From Mammaliicoccus sciuri (lineage in GTDB: Bacteria; Bacillota; Bacilli; Staphylococcales; Staphylococcaceae), in the NCBI RefSeq assembly GCF_002901825.1, contig NZ_PPQD01000036.1:521-34440 (forward strand): a stretch of 33,920 nt of DNA, in the 5' to 3' direction. The notes under the pieces were generated by a model that worked only from the letters and a program-made list of their open reading frames with translations, made no database searches and had not been told where the DNA came from. This document shows, piece after piece, positions 9,354-18,719 of this stretch. Position 1 is the first letter of the stretch. The number at the start of each line of letters is the position of its first letter. Made by a program: the position numbers and the translations under genes.

Positions 9354-9385
9354 ACTGATCAGACGAAAGTGTCTGGTCAGTTTTT
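9354..9385 (+). terminator. Intrinsic terminator after the ABC exporter pair
   Basis: ACTGATCAGAC and GTCTGGTCAGT form an 11-bp stem with one wobble pair, followed by TTTTT. Confidence 0.85.
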
Positions 9386-9400
9386 ATATATGTAATTATG

Positions 9401-9406
9401 TATAAT
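9401..9406 (+). promoter_or_regulatory. Probable -10 element for the CocE-type hydrolase gene
   Basis: A perfect TATAAT lies 33 bases before the ATG, just past the upstream terminator. No good -35 hexamer is visible at the usual spacing, so this is tentative. Confidence 0.35.
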
Positions 9407-9439
9407 AAACAGTAATAGATAAATAGAGGAGGATTTTAC

Positions 9440-11440
9440 ATGGGTGTTTTTGATGTAGATTATAATAAAATAACTGAGCGAACACAATTTCCATATGAAA
9501 TCGAAGTGATTCATCACACTTGGATAATGATGCAAGATGGTACGAAATTATCAGCTAAAATCTGGCAACCTAAGACTGACACTAAGACTAAAGGTGCGGT
9601 ATTAGAATATTTACCATATAGAAAAGATGAATTTACAGCTTTACGGGATGAAATTAGACATAAATATTTTGCGGGGTTTGGGTATACTGCTATTCGAGTT
9701 GATATAAGAGGAACTGGGGATTCTGAAGGTATTATCGAAGACGAATATCCGTTACAAGAACAAGATGATGCATTGGACATTATAGATTGGATAACAAACC
9801 AAGAATGGTCAAATGGCTCAGTAGCAATGATCGGTAAATCGTGGGGAGGATTTAACGGATTACAGGTTGCTGCGAGACAACCAGAAGCATTGAAGACCAT
9901 TATCTCATTATGTTCAACGGATGATCGGTATGCGGATGACGTTCATTATAAAGGCGGAACGCTTATGGCTTCTGATATGCTTTGGTGGGCTTCAACGATG
10001 TTTGCATATAATGCACGACCAGCTTTTCCGAAATATTTCGGTGATAATTGGTATGAAAATTGGTTAGATCGTTTAGAACATACACCACCGTTTGTGGAAG
10101 AATGGGTTAGTCATCAAACAAGAGATGATTATTGGAAGCACGGTTCTATCAATGAAGACTATTCAAACATTTCCATTCCGGTATTAACGATGAGTGGTTG
10201 GGCTGACGGCTACACAAATGCTGTGTTTCGTTTAATGCGTCATTTGAATGTTCCAAAGAAAGGTATTATAGGACCTTGGGCACATGAATTTCCAGATGTC
10301 GCAATTCCTGGACCTCAATTTGGATATTTACAAGAAGTTGTCGCATGGTTAGACAAATGGATGGAAGCGGATGAACATATTAACCATAAAGATGAATTTC
10401 TTGTTTATGTTCAAGATAGTGTAGAACCACAAACTTCATACGACTATCGAGAAGGAAAATGGCTAGATTTATTAAAAGAAGACATCAAGTCGAAAGATAT
10501 TTTTAGTAGTATGACGCAAGAAATCACATTGAAAAATAATCAACAACATGGTCTTTATTCAGGCGTGTTCTGTCCTTTTGGCCAAGAAGGGGACTTACCT
10601 GATGATCAAACAATCGATAATGCTTTAGCATGCTCATTTATGGTTGAAACGTATGGTGAAACATTGAATGTCATTGGACAACCTGTCGCAAAGCTTCACG
10701 TTAAATCAGATTGTGCTTATGGCAATATACATGTGCGTATTTCCGACGTGCATCCTAACGGCAAGAAGACATTGATTACGAAAGGTCAGCTGAATCTAAA
10801 TCACTATAAGAGTCATGAAACACCAGAGACACTACCGATTAACGAGTATATCAATGCAGAAGTACCACTAGATGTTATAGGCTATCAAGTACCAGCAGGA
10901 CATAAAATAGAAGTGTCTATCTCACCTACATATTGGCCACAAATTTGGCCGAGCAAAGAGATAGCAAATATAAAATTGGATTTAGAGTATTCACAATTGA
11001 TATTACCTTTAGTTAATCATTTTGAAGAAGTTCAATTAGATTATCCTTTATCAGAAACAGCCCGGCCTCTAGAAAAAATCATTCATAGAGAAGGGTCTCG
11101 AACGAGAGATGTGACGAAGCGGTTAACGACCAATGAATGGGAATTAAGAGATTATTCAGATGAAGGATTGAGAACGTTAAAAGATAGTCATATCACATAT
11201 GGAACAGAGAACTTAAATATCTACACAATTAAAGAAGACGATCCATTATCAGCCAAAGTCCAATGTGATTGGAAAGTGATCGTTAAAGATGATGATATAG
11301 ATACTGAAGTAGAAACATTTAGTACAATGACATGCGATGAAGACTATTATTACTTATATAATAAAGTCGTAGCTTATAATGAAGGCGAACAATGCTTCTC
11401 AAAAACATGGAAAAAGAAAATAGAACGGGATTTTACTTGA
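9440..11440 (+). CDS. CocE/NonD-type alpha/beta hydrolase (X-Pro dipeptidyl-peptidase S15 family)
   Basis: A 666-residue protein with the S15 alpha/beta-hydrolase fold in its first half and a jelly-roll PepX C-terminal domain in the second. The nucleophile is Ser134 in G-K-S-W-G-G; Asp256 in SGWADGYTNA and His282 in GPWAHEFPD complete the triad. VDIRGTGDSEG is the conserved oxyanion-side segment. There is no signal peptide, so it acts in the cytosol. Members hydrolyse esters or amides (cocaine esterase, glutaryl-7-ACA acylase, X-Pro peptidase); the physiological substrate is unknown. GAGGAGG gives a strong ribosome site. It appears to be a single-gene unit between terminators. Confidence 0.88.
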   Translation: MGVFDVDYNKITERTQFPYEIEVIHHTWIMMQDGTKLSAKIWQPKTDTKTKGAVLEYLPYRKDEFTALRDEIRHKYFAGFGYTAIRVDIRGTGDSEGIIEDEYPLQEQDDALDIIDWITNQEWSNGSVAMIGKSWGGFNGLQVAARQPEALKTIISLCSTDDRYADDVHYKGGTLMASDMLWWASTMFAYNARPAFPKYFGDNWYENWLDRLEHTPPFVEEWVSHQTRDDYWKHGSINEDYSNISIPVLTMSGWADGYTNAVFRLMRHLNVPKKGIIGPWAHEFPDVAIPGPQFGYLQEVVAWLDKWMEADEHINHKDEFLVYVQDSVEPQTSYDYREGKWLDLLKEDIKSKDIFSSMTQEITLKNNQQHGLYSGVFCPFGQEGDLPDDQTIDNALACSFMVETYGETLNVIGQPVAKLHVKSDCAYGNIHVRISDVHPNGKKTLITKGQLNLNHYKSHETPETLPINEYINAEVPLDVIGYQVPAGHKIEVSISPTYWPQIWPSKEIANIKLDLEYSQLILPLVNHFEEVQLDYPLSETARPLEKIIHREGSRTRDVTKRLTTNEWELRDYSDEGLRTLKDSHITYGTENLNIYTIKEDDPLSAKVQCDWKVIVKDDDIDTEVETFSTMTCDEDYYYLYNKVVAYNEGEQCFSKTWKKKIERDFT

Positions 11441-11462
11441 AGATGAAATTTGAATAGAAGAA

Positions 11463-11495
11463 TAGCGCACGAAGACTGAGAGATATCGTGCGCTA
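11463..11495. other. Strong stem-loop downstream of the CocE-type gene
   Basis: TAGCGCACGA and TCGTGCGCTA are perfect 10-bp inverted arms with a 13-base loop, 22 bases after the stop codon. There is no clear T tract, so it may be an mRNA-stabilising hairpin or a weak terminator ahead of the stronger one at 11538. Confidence 0.6.
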
Positions 11496-11537
11496 ATATT
11501 TGAAAAGTCATATGTTCTTTTTCAAATAACATATAAG

Positions 11538-11584
11538 AAAAACCGCGAAAACTAACAGCTTACGTAAGTTTTCGCGGTTTTTTT
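11538..11584. terminator. Bidirectional terminator between the CocE-type gene and fbp
   Basis: AAAAACCGCGAAAACT and AGTTTTCGCGGTTTTT form a long stem with A and T tracts on the two sides, so it can stop both converging genes. It touches the fbp stop codon. Confidence 0.9.
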
Positions 11585-13538
11585 AATCTATATAACGATA
11601 TGACATTAATTCTTGTAACATTTGAATTTCTTCTTGGAGTTTGGCGCCGATGTTTGTATCTCGAACTTTCTTTCTTTCGAGTTCTTCATCTACAACACGT
11701 CGAACGGATAGTTCATCAGCACCGTTGAGTAGTACATTTTCTTTTGTACCAAAGTGTTTGTGGGCAACGAGTTGCATACCAAATGAATTATACAATAATG
11801 TATAGCCTGCGATACCTGTTGTAGATTGATAAGCTTTTGAAAATCCACCGTCTATAACAATCATCTTGCCATTTGCTTTAATTGGATTTTCACCATCAAT
11901 TTCTTTAACAGGTGTGTGACCGTTGATAATACGACCTTGTTCAGGGTCTAAATCAAATTCTTCTAACATTTTGCGACACATATCGCTATCTTCTCTTAAA
12001 TAATAATAAGGGTTTTTTTCTTCTTTATGTGATACTTTATCTTTTATAAAATATCTTTCGAACGTTGTCATGGCACGTTTACCAAATAATGAAGAATATT
12101 TACCTGTCCATAAATACCAAATTAAATCTGTAGATAAATCATCTGTTTCATGTTTACGACTAAATGAATTTCTAATATGATATTCGAATTGGTCTAATAA
12201 CTCTCGCCCATTATAGACTTTACCGTCAATTTCCATTTCTTCCATATTACCTTGTTCATCTACGGGTATACAGCCATGGATAAGTAAATTGCCATTATAT
12301 TTTAAGTATAAGTTACCTTTTTTCATTAAAAAGTTCATATGACGTTTCAGTTTTTCGGATTCTTGTACAGAAAGTAGAAGTTTATTAATAACTTCCTCTT
12401 CTTCTTCGTTTAGTTGTGCTGGATTTGTTGGATCAACTGTTTCAAAGCATGTATTTTCTAACTGATACGTTTGACCGTAAATAGTAATCTTATTGTTATC
12501 GTAGTTTACTTTTTCGAGTAGAAGTCTTTCTTCCATATCAAATGAAGGACGACGTTTAATAATTGGACTTTCTAGTTTAAATTGAATGATGGCGATTGCT
12601 TGATGAATCTTAGTGATTTGAAGTTTTTCTTCTTCTGATAGTTCTTTGTCGGCATGTTTTTTTGGATGAAATGCAGTATTGTCGCCGTAATATTTTTCAG
12701 CTAAATTAACTAATGGTCGCAAATTAATTCCATATGCATCTTCAATGATATCTAAATTATCATAACGTGCGCATATTCTTAAAATATTAGCTAAACATAC
12801 TTTTGAACCAGCATAAGCGCCAATCCATAATACGTCATGGTTACCCCATTGGATATCAACAGAATGATAATTGATTAACGTCTCCATAATTTTATCGGGT
12901 TCAGGACCACGATCATAAATATCTCCTACAACATGTAAATGGTCAACGACTAATCTTTGAATCGTGTATGCTAAACCAATAATCAGTTTATCTGATTGGC
13001 CTAGTGAAATGATTTTTTGAACAATTGTTTCGTAGTAAGTCGTTTTATTGTTATAAACATTACTTTTATATAGTAACTCTTCGATTATGTATACGAATTG
13101 TTTTGGTAAAGCTTTACGTAACTTAGAACGTGTATACTTACTTGAAGCGTATGAAATAAGATGAATCATCTGTTGAATTGTTTCAATATACCATTCATTT
13201 AGTTCCGATTTCGATGCAAATTGATTTTTAACAAGTTTCAATTTTTCTTCTGGATAATAAACGAGTGCAGCAAGGTCGCTAATATGTTCTTCAGAATGTG
13301 TATCTTTAAATATGTCATTAATTTTAGCTCTCACATTACCAGAACCATTTCTTAAAACATGTTGGAATGCATGATATTCACCATGTAAGTCACTTACGAA
13401 ATGTTCTGTGCCTTTAGGTAAGTCTAAAATAGATTGTAAATTAATAATTTCAGTTGCTACTTTTTCTTCTTCATCAAACTTTTCTGCTAATAAATTTAAG
13501 TATTTTGCTTTTAAATTCTGGATGTCGTATTGAGTCAT
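11583..13538 (-). CDS. fbp: Fructose-1,6-bisphosphatase class III
   Basis: A 651-residue protein, the characteristic large size of the Firmicutes class III enzyme. [19 protein letters not shown] carries the metal-binding Asp/His of a calcineurin-like phosphatase, with [11 protein letters not shown] and WGNHDVLW as the next metal-binding blocks and INGHTPVKE near the C-terminus. It removes the 1-phosphate of fructose-1,6-bisphosphate in gluconeogenesis. The ATG at 13538 has GGAGTG nine bases upstream; an in-frame ATG at 13562 lacks a site. The gene stands alone and is divergent from the DUF488 gene. A TATACT (minus strand, near 13607) may be its -10. Confidence 0.95.
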   Translation of the reverse strand: MTQYDIQNLKAKYLNLLAEKFDEEEKVATEIINLQSILDLPKGTEHFVSDLHGEYHAFQHVLRNGSGNVRAKINDIFKDTHSEEHISDLAALVYYPEEKLKLVKNQFASKSELNEWYIETIQQMIHLISYASSKYTRSKLRKALPKQFVYIIEELLYKSNVYNNKTTYYETIVQKIISLGQSDKLIIGLAYTIQRLVVDHLHVVGDIYDRGPEPDKIMETLINYHSVDIQWGNHDVLWIGAYAGSKVCLANILRICARYDNLDIIEDAYGINLRPLVNLAEKYYGDNTAFHPKKHADKELSEEEKLQITKIHQAIAIIQFKLESPIIKRRPSFDMEERLLLEKVNYDNNKITIYGQTYQLENTCFETVDPTNPAQLNEEEEEVINKLLLSVQESEKLKRHMNFLMKKGNLYLKYNGNLLIHGCIPVDEQGNMEEMEIDGKVYNGRELLDQFEYHIRNSFSRKHETDDLSTDLIWYLWTGKYSSLFGKRAMTTFERYFIKDKVSHKEEKNPYYYLREDSDMCRKMLEEFDLDPEQGRIINGHTPVKEIDGENPIKANGKMIVIDGGFSKAYQSTTGIAGYTLLYNSFGMQLVAHKHFGTKENVLLNGADELSVRRVVDEELERKKVRDTNIGAKLQEEIQMLQELMSYRYID

Positions 13539-13687
13539 AAAAAAATTCACTCCGTTCATCATTTCGAGATTTTTTATTTAGAAATTAAACCTACCATTTA
13601 AGATATAGTATAACACATTAAGCGTTTTCTTTTATGGTTTAAGATTCACTTCTCTAGTCTAAATATATATAAAGGAGTCGATCATTC

Positions 13688-14041
13688 ATGGTATGTAAAA
13701 TAGATAGAATTTATAATAATCTTGATGAAAGAGGTGTAAGAGTATTAGTGGACCGAGTATGGCCGAGAGGGTTATCTAAAGACAAAGCAAATTTAGATTA
13801 TTGGTTAAAAGACATCGCGCCATCTAGTGAATTAAGAAAATGGTTCAATCACGAACCAAGTAAATTTAAAGCATTTAAAGAAAAATATAAACAAGAACTC
13901 GAATCAGGAGATCAACAAGAAGCTTTAAATAAACTAAAAGAAATTTATAAAGAAAATAAACAAACACTCATCATACTGTATGGCGCCAAAGACGAAAAAC
14001 ACAATCAAGCAATCGTGTTGAAAGAAATATTGGATGGGTGA
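13688..14041 (+). CDS. DUF488 family protein (YeaO-like)
   Basis: A 117-residue small cytosolic protein. The N-terminal VRVLVDRVWPRGLSK segment and IAPSSELRKWFNHEPSKF are the recognisable DUF488/YeaO blocks, and ILYGAKDEKHNQA closes the domain. The biochemical function of the family is not established to my knowledge. AAAGGAG precedes the ATG. The stop codon is immediately followed by the large 41-bp repeat array, with no ordinary terminator, so transcripts probably run into the repeats. Confidence 0.85.
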   Translation: MVCKIDRIYNNLDERGVRVLVDRVWPRGLSKDKANLDYWLKDIAPSSELRKWFNHEPSKFKAFKEKYKQELESGDQQEALNKLKEIYKENKQTLIILYGAKDEKHNQAIVLKEILDG

Positions 14042-14046
14042 GTCTT

Positions 14047-14607
14047 CGCTTAAGTACTAAATATAGCCAAGAGATAGGGTAAGTCATGGCTTAAGTACTG
14101 AGTAAAGCCAAGAGATAGGGTAAGTCATGGCTTAAGTACTGAATAAAGCCAAGAGAAAGCCCAAGTCATGGCTTAAGTACTGAGTAAAGCCAAGAGATAG
14201 TCCAAGTCATGGCTTAAGTACCGAGTAAAGCCAAGAGATGACTCAAGTCATGGCTTAAGTACTGAATAAAGCCAAGAGATGACTCAAGTCATGGCTTAAG
14301 TACCGAGTAAAGCCAAGAGAAAGCCCAAGTCATGGCTTAAGTACTGAGTAAAGCCAATAGAAAGCCCAAGTCATGTCTTAAGTACTGAGTAAAGCCGAGA
14401 GATAGTCCAAGTCATGGCTTAAGTACTGAATAAAGCCAGGAGATGCCCGAAGTCATGGCTTAAGTATTGAGTAAAGCCAAGAGAAAGCCCAAGTCATGGC
14501 TTAAGTACTGAGTAAAGCCAAGAGAAAGCCCAAGTCATGGCTTAAGTACTGAATAAAGCCAGGAGATGCCCGAAGTCATGGCTTAAGTACCGAATAAAGC
14601 CAAGACT
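14047..14607. repeat. 41-bp tandem repeat array, type C (14 copies)
   Basis: Fourteen copies of a 41-bp unit built on GGCTTAAGTACTGAGTAAAGCC-AAGAG-(7 variable bases)-AAGTCAT. CTTAAGTA recurs every 41 bases from 14049 to 14582 with no indel. GGCTT and AAGCC are inverted arms. The first and last copies are degenerate, as at array edges. The 7-base variable word takes five forms in the 13 inner copies: ATAGGGT (2), AAAGCCC (5), ATAGTCC (2), ATGACTC (2) and ATGCCCG (2). The array fills the space between the DUF488 gene and the converging thiF and contains no gene. Just after it, CCAAGACT and AGTCTTGG (14600-14634) could form a weak stem. Confidence 0.95.
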
Positions 14608-14653
14608 TCACCCGCAATTGCCTCCTAGTCTTGGTCCAACTCCATCTTTCTCC

Positions 14654-15652
14654 CTACTTTATACACCTATTAAACTGTTGATATATATCTTCTGCGGTTT
14701 CTTGTGATTCTATACCGCGTACGTTCATACGACCGTCTTTGAATAAGGTCATGGTCATATCATCATATTCTATAAATTTTACATATGCGTTTTCTTTAGC
14801 AATTTGTCCTGGAAAATGATGTGCTAATTCAAATGCGTGTTGTTTAAATCTAAACAGGAACGTATCTCCACATAATGCTTCTATTGATGAAAGGGGTGGT
14901 GTGTTTAATGCTTGATATATCCCTTGTTCACATACAACGCAGTCATTGTCTTTTAATAAATTGATATTTGTTGACCGTATGTTCATTTCAAATGTATCTA
15001 TTGTTATGAGCTTTTTAGAAAAAGATTTTCCTGCAACATATCTGAGTAATTCTGACACTTCGTAACTGGCTACTTGTTGAACGACTGGTGGTAGCACGCC
15101 GTTTATAGCACAACTTTCTCCAGTTTGAGGTACGCTTTGCAAAATACATCTTAAGCAAGGTCCACTATAATCAATTGCATAAACGGTCCCTTTACTTCCG
15201 ACTGCAGCGCCATATATCCATGGTATATTTAATTTATGGCAAACTTCATTGATTAAAAAGCGCATATCAAATTGATCCATGCCATCGATTACAATATCTG
15301 GTTGGACATTTTTAATAATGGTTTCAATGTTTTGTGTCGTTAATTCTTGGTTGATAGCATTCAATTCAACATGATGATTAATTTGTGTAACTTTCCTTTT
15401 TAAAGCAACGACTTTAGGGAGCATTTCCTGTGCATCATGTTCATCATAGAGTGCTTGACGATGTAAATTAGAAAGCTCAACAATATCCATGTCGATTATC
15501 GTTAATTGATGGGCGCCCATGCGAGCAAGTAGTTCTGCAACATGACTGCCTAATGCACCTGCACCCAATATCATTATACTGGTATTCTGCAATTTTTCTT
15601 GACTATGCTCGCCGAACTGTTGAAACTTCATTTGTCGCCCGTAACGTTCCAT
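14654..15652 (-). CDS. thiF: ThiF/MoeB/HesA-type adenylyltransferase
   Basis: A 332-residue E1-like enzyme. MILGAGALGSHVAELLARMG is the ATP-binding Rossmann segment, and VIDGMDQFDMRF contains the conserved Asp. C-L-R-C and C-V-V-C form the zinc site, and E-S-C-A carries the likely sulfur-transfer cysteine. It should adenylate the C-terminal Gly of ThiS so that sulfur can be loaded for thiazole synthesis. It is the last gene of the operon; its ATG overlaps the thiG stop (TAATG). The final 90 or so residues form a rhodanese-unlike extension whose role I cannot assign. No clear terminator is seen downstream. Confidence 0.9.
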   Translation of the reverse strand: MERYGRQMKFQQFGEHSQEKLQNTSIMILGAGALGSHVAELLARMGAHQLTIIDMDIVELSNLHRQALYDEHDAQEMLPKVVALKRKVTQINHHVELNAINQELTTQNIETIIKNVQPDIVIDGMDQFDMRFLINEVCHKLNIPWIYGAAVGSKGTVYAIDYSGPCLRCILQSVPQTGESCAINGVLPPVVQQVASYEVSELLRYVAGKSFSKKLITIDTFEMNIRSTNINLLKDNDCVVCEQGIYQALNTPPLSSIEALCGDTFLFRFKQHAFELAHHFPGQIAKENAYVKFIEYDDMTMTLFKDGRMNVRGIESQETAEDIYQQFNRCIK

Positions 15653-16419
15653 TACAAGAATCCTAATCCTTCAGTTGGGCTTGATGCTTGTGCTGTATAT
15701 TTAACAGGAATTCTTCCTGCTTCATAACTCAATAGACCGGCTTCAATACCTAATTTCATCGCTTCAGCCATTTTTACAGGGTCTTTCGCACTAGAAATGG
15801 CAGTATTCAATAAAATTGCATCTGCGCCAAGTTCCATCGCGAAACAAGCATCTTTCGGTGAACCAATACCAGCATCCACGATAACGGGAATGTTAGATTG
15901 TTCAATGATATATCTTAAATTAAGTGGGTTATTAATGCCTCTGCCTGTTCCAATTGGAGAAGCTAGTGGCATAATCGCGTGAACACCTAATGCTTCAAGT
16001 CGTTTAGCTAACACAACATCACACGAAATATAAGGACAGACAGTATAGCCTTTATCTAATAATATTTCACATGCTTTATAAGTTTCGATTGGGTCTGGCA
16101 GTAAAGTTTTATCATCTCCAATGACTTCTACTTTAATTAAGTTGCAAAGCCCAGCATGATTGGCAATTTCTGCAATACGTACAGCTTCTTCTGCAGTATG
16201 TGCACCAGCAGTATTAGGAAAAGTAATAAAGCGATTTAAATCAACATTTGTTAATGGGTTAGGTAATGATTTGTCATATAAATTCATTCTTCTAACAGCA
16301 AAAGTCAGCACTTCTGCGCCTGATGCTTGGATTGCTTTAGATTGTATTTCTTCATCTTTAAATTTACCAGTACCTAATAATAATCTTGAGTTGAGTTCAT
16401 ATGGTCCTATTTTTAACAT
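15652..16419 (-). CDS. thiG: Thiazole synthase ThiG
   Basis: A 255-residue TIM-barrel enzyme. It condenses deoxyxylulose-5-phosphate, dehydroglycine and ThiS-thiocarboxylate to the thiazole phosphate of thiamine. The Schiff-base Lys is Lys96 in [11 protein letters not shown], and phosphate-binding segments [13 protein letters not shown] and [10 protein letters not shown] are present. The true start is the ATG at 16419, preceded by GGAGGC seven bases upstream inside the end of thiS; a longer frame to 16437 would read through that site. Length and motifs are normal for the family. Confidence 0.95.
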   Translation of the reverse strand: MLKIGPYELNSRLLLGTGKFKDEEIQSKAIQASGAEVLTFAVRRMNLYDKSLPNPLTNVDLNRFITFPNTAGAHTAEEAVRIAEIANHAGLCNLIKVEVIGDDKTLLPDPIETYKACEILLDKGYTVCPYISCDVVLAKRLEALGVHAIMPLASPIGTGRGINNPLNLRYIIEQSNIPVIVDAGIGSPKDACFAMELGADAILLNTAISSAKDPVKMAEAMKLGIEAGLLSYEAGRIPVKYTAQASSPTEGLGFL

Positions 16420-16420
16420 T

Positions 16421-16621
16421 TTATCCGCCTCCAACAAATTCTAGTAGTTCTAATCTATCTGATTCTCTAACAGTAATATCATTAAATTGTTCACTTTTAA
16501 TGAGTGTATCGTTCCACTCGACGATGATTCTATCTTTATCTAATTCCAGAGAGTCTAGTAAATCTGACAACGTTAACGCATCTTCAAAATTAAATTCATC
16601 ACCATTAATGATACATTTCAT
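16421..16621 (-). CDS. thiS: Sulfur carrier protein ThiS
   Basis: A 66-residue ubiquitin-like protein that ends in V-G-G-G, the C-terminal Gly being adenylated by ThiF and converted to a thiocarboxylate. ATG at 16621 is preceded by AGGAGGTG with 9 bases spacing, and it overlaps the thiO stop as ATGA. It is separated from thiG by one base, so the block is tightly coupled. Confidence 0.93.
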   Translation of the reverse strand: MKCIINGDEFNFEDALTLSDLLDSLELDKDRIIVEWNDTLIKSEQFNDITVRESDRLELLEFVGGG

Positions 16622-17727
16622 AAATGGACACACCTCCTCACTTTAAACGCTTCTAATAACGTAGGTCTTACTTCATAAACAATCCATTCAGCCATTAATT
16701 TGCCGATTATAGGTGACAGTAATATGCCATTACGATAATGGCCCGTAACAATATATAAATCTTCATCGATTTCATCCATAATGGGCCACTCATTATCAGT
16801 GTATGGTCTAATGCCCGACCATTTATGAATGAGTCGACTACTTGATAATAATGGAATGTATTTACATGCCTGACGCATTAACCAATTTTCTCCTTCAACT
16901 GATGTGCCAACAGTATAGTCATCTACATAACTCGTTGCACCCACTAAAAATCGATTGCCACGTTTCGGCACAATGTAACAGCCATTCGTCATGAAAAGTG
17001 TTTGTTCTAATTTTAAGTCTGGATGTTCTAACAGTAGAACTTCGCCTTTAACACCTGTTACTTTTGGCTCAATTTCATAGTCTGCTAATAACTGATGACT
17101 CCATGCACCTCCAGCAACAATGACCTTTTTGGAAAGTAAAATTTGATTTGCAGTGAGCACTTTAAACGAATCGTTTAAGCGATGTATGGATTTAACTTCA
17201 GTATGATAAATGCGTTCAATTCCTTTATACTCAATAGATTTCAATAAAGCTTTAGCATATTGATTGGCATTAATTTGGCCATCAAATGGAATATAAATCG
17301 CTTTATGATTATAGGAAATCGTATGATTTGAAAGGTGACGAAGTGATTGACTATTTAATGTAGTAACTGAACGATCACGTTTATTTAAAAAACGATATTG
17401 CTCAGTTAAGCTGTCGATATCATCTCGTGATGCGGCCATTTTAATTAAACCGTGTGCTTGATAATCAATATTGATATTCGTCTCTTTATATAACGTGTGA
17501 CTGAGTGATTCGAAATAATCTCTCGAACGTAATGCAAGTTGATAAAGGGGTGTATCTTCAATAAATTCATTTTGTGCACCTAACATCCCACCAGCTTTAT
17601 AAGATGCGTGTAATCCAGGAACATCTCGATCTATCACAGCGATAGACAACGAATCATTTTTAAGGGCTAATTCACGCGCAATAGACATCCCCATGACGCC
17701 AGAGCCAACAATTAACATGTCATACAT
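16618..17727 (-). CDS. thiO: Glycine oxidase ThiO
   Basis: A 369-residue flavoprotein of the D-amino-acid oxidase fold. The N-terminus MYDMLIVGSGVMGMSIAREL is the FAD-binding GxGxxG motif followed at about 35 by the acidic ribose-binding residue (VIDRD). It oxidises glycine to the imine used by ThiG. GIRPYTDNEWPIMDE and VTGHYRNGILLSP are the conserved C-terminal substrate and FAD blocks. The ATG at 17727 is preferred to a TTG at 17733, because GAGGAG is ten bases upstream. It overlaps the end of tenI. Confidence 0.92.
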   Translation of the reverse strand: MYDMLIVGSGVMGMSIARELALKNDSLSIAVIDRDVPGLHASYKAGGMLGAQNEFIEDTPLYQLALRSRDYFESLSHTLYKETNINIDYQAHGLIKMAASRDDIDSLTEQYRFLNKRDRSVTTLNSQSLRHLSNHTISYNHKAIYIPFDGQINANQYAKALLKSIEYKGIERIYHTEVKSIHRLNDSFKVLTANQILLSKKVIVAGGAWSHQLLADYEIEPKVTGVKGEVLLLEHPDLKLEQTLFMTNGCYIVPKRGNRFLVGATSYVDDYTVGTSVEGENWLMRQACKYIPLLSSSRLIHKWSGIRPYTDNEWPIMDEIDEDLYIVTGHYRNGILLSPIIGKLMAEWIVYEVRPTLLEAFKVRRCVHL

Positions 17728-18304
17728 ATGCAAGCCACTCCTCTCTTAATAACTGAATTTCACGCGAACTTCGATCTCTGAAAAATGATATTGCACAAAC
17801 ACCTTCAAAGCCATGAGGCAACGACTTAATAGAATGCGTATCTATGCCACCAATTGCATAAACAGGAATATCTATAGATACTGCATCCTTTATGTCTTTA
17901 GAAGACCTTGGTTTAAGACCATCTTTAGAACACGTTTCAAACACGTGACCAAAGAATACGAAATCTAAAGACCACTCACGTGCGCGTTTCACAGTTTCAA
18001 CTGAATGTGTAGACATACTAACGGATATATGAGGGTGAAGCTTTTTAAATTCAAATGCTTGCACGTCATCTTCACGAAAATGAATAAAATTTAAATCATA
18101 TTTTTCAAGTATGGTCATATCAGAATGAATCATTAATTTCGTTTGCGAAAAGCCATTTGCTAATAAATAATCAAGCGCCCAGCATAGATCATCATGTGTC
18201 ATAGGCACTCTCAGTAATAACAAATCAATCTCTTCTGCAATCTCTATATAATGTTCTAAATCATCAACATCTAAGTCTTTATACGGTGTAACAGCAATAA
18301 ACAA
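17720..18304 (-). CDS. tenI: TenI-type thiazole tautomerase / ThiE-like protein
   Basis: A 194-residue TIM-barrel protein of the thiamine-phosphate synthase superfamily. VFFGHVFETCSKDGLKPR matches the TenI active-site loop with its conserved His, and YAIGGIDTHSIKSL is the phosphate-binding segment. The gene order tenI-thiO-thiS-thiG-thiF equals that of the Bacillus thiazole operon, where TenI isomerises the thiazole product. I place the start at TTG 18304, since GGAGTGAT lies six bases upstream; a GTG at 18313 is part of that ribosome site. It is the first gene after the riboswitch terminator. Confidence 0.85.
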   Translation of the reverse strand: MFIAVTPYKDLDVDDLEHYIEIAEEIDLLLLRVPMTHDDLCWALDYLLANGFSQTKLMIHSDMTILEKYDLNFIHFREDDVQAFEFKKLHPHISVSMSTHSVETVKRAREWSLDFVFFGHVFETCSKDGLKPRSSKDIKDAVSIDIPVYAIGGIDTHSIKSLPHGFEGVCAISFFRDRSSREIQLLREEWLAYV

Positions 18305-18318
18305 TGAAATCACTCCAA

Positions 18319-18355
18319 ATAAAAAACGCTATTTTTCTGGATAGAAAAATAGCGT
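18319..18355 (-). terminator. Riboswitch expression-platform terminator
   Basis: On the minus strand ACGCTATTTTTCT and AGAAAAATAGCGT form a 13-bp stem with a four-base loop, followed by six T residues. It lies between the TPP aptamer and tenI, the position of a transcription-terminating expression platform, and it should end transcription when TPP is bound. Confidence 0.9.
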
Positions 18356-18390
18356 AAAAATTTAATTATAAGTATAAGTAAGCTTATATA

Positions 18391-18486
18391 CGCCACTTTC
18401 CTACGCCAGTATGAACTGGATCAGGTTCAAGGAATCCCGAAGTCACTACTTCAGTCTCAGCCTATAATAAGGCACTTCCAGTGGAC
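18391..18486 (-). promoter_or_regulatory. TPP riboswitch (THI element)
   Basis: The minus-strand sequence contains the thi-box core: GGCTGAGA followed by a variable hairpin, then GAACCTGATCCAGTTCATACTGGCGTAGGGAA-like sequence (here GGCGTAGGAAAGTGG), closed by an outer helix. It binds thiamine pyrophosphate and should switch off the thiazole operon when TPP is abundant. The associated terminator lies 35 bases downstream. Confidence 0.95.
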
Positions 18487-18643
18487 ATTTATTCAGTTAT
18501 TACATCCATTGTACATATAAAAGTAAGAATGTTCAAATTTATATGTTATTTAGTTACAACCCAAATTATTCCATTCTATTAATTTTTAAATTTTGCGAAA
18601 TAAAATTTTGATAACTAACTATTTATTAAAATAGAAAATAATA

Positions 18644-18672
18644 TTGACATTGATAACCATTATCAATTAAAT
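18644..18672 (+). promoter_or_regulatory. isd promoter with Fur box
   Basis: A perfect TTGACA (18644-18649) is followed after 17 bases by TTAAAT (18667-18672). The spacer holds a Fur box: TGATAACCATTATCA (18651-18665) differs from the 7-1-7 consensus by one base and is part of the longer palindrome ATTGATA-n5-TATCAAT (18649-18667). Iron-loaded Fur bound here would block RNA polymerase, so the haem-uptake operon should be induced by iron limitation. A strong AAAGGAGG (18706-18713) precedes the isdC ATG. Confidence 0.9.
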
Positions 18673-18719
18673 TATAAGGTGGAAGGAGAATTTCAAGAAA
18701 TTTACAAAGGAGGTATATT

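Noticed and set aside
9514-9900. Antisense frame inside the CocE-type gene
   Set aside because: It is a shadow of the coding strand, without start signal or recognisable domain.
14047-14607. CRISPR array
   Set aside because: The units are near-identical over all 41 bases with only a 7-base word varying among five forms; there are no unique spacers and no cas genes.
14600-14634. Terminator for thiF or the DUF488 gene
   Set aside because: The CCAAGACT/AGTCTTGG arms have a 19-base loop and no T tract in either direction, so the stem is too weak to call.
15797-16646. Short plus-strand frames across thiG and thiS
   Set aside because: The minus-strand products are unmistakable ThiG and ThiS with proper ribosome sites; the plus-strand frames are shadows.
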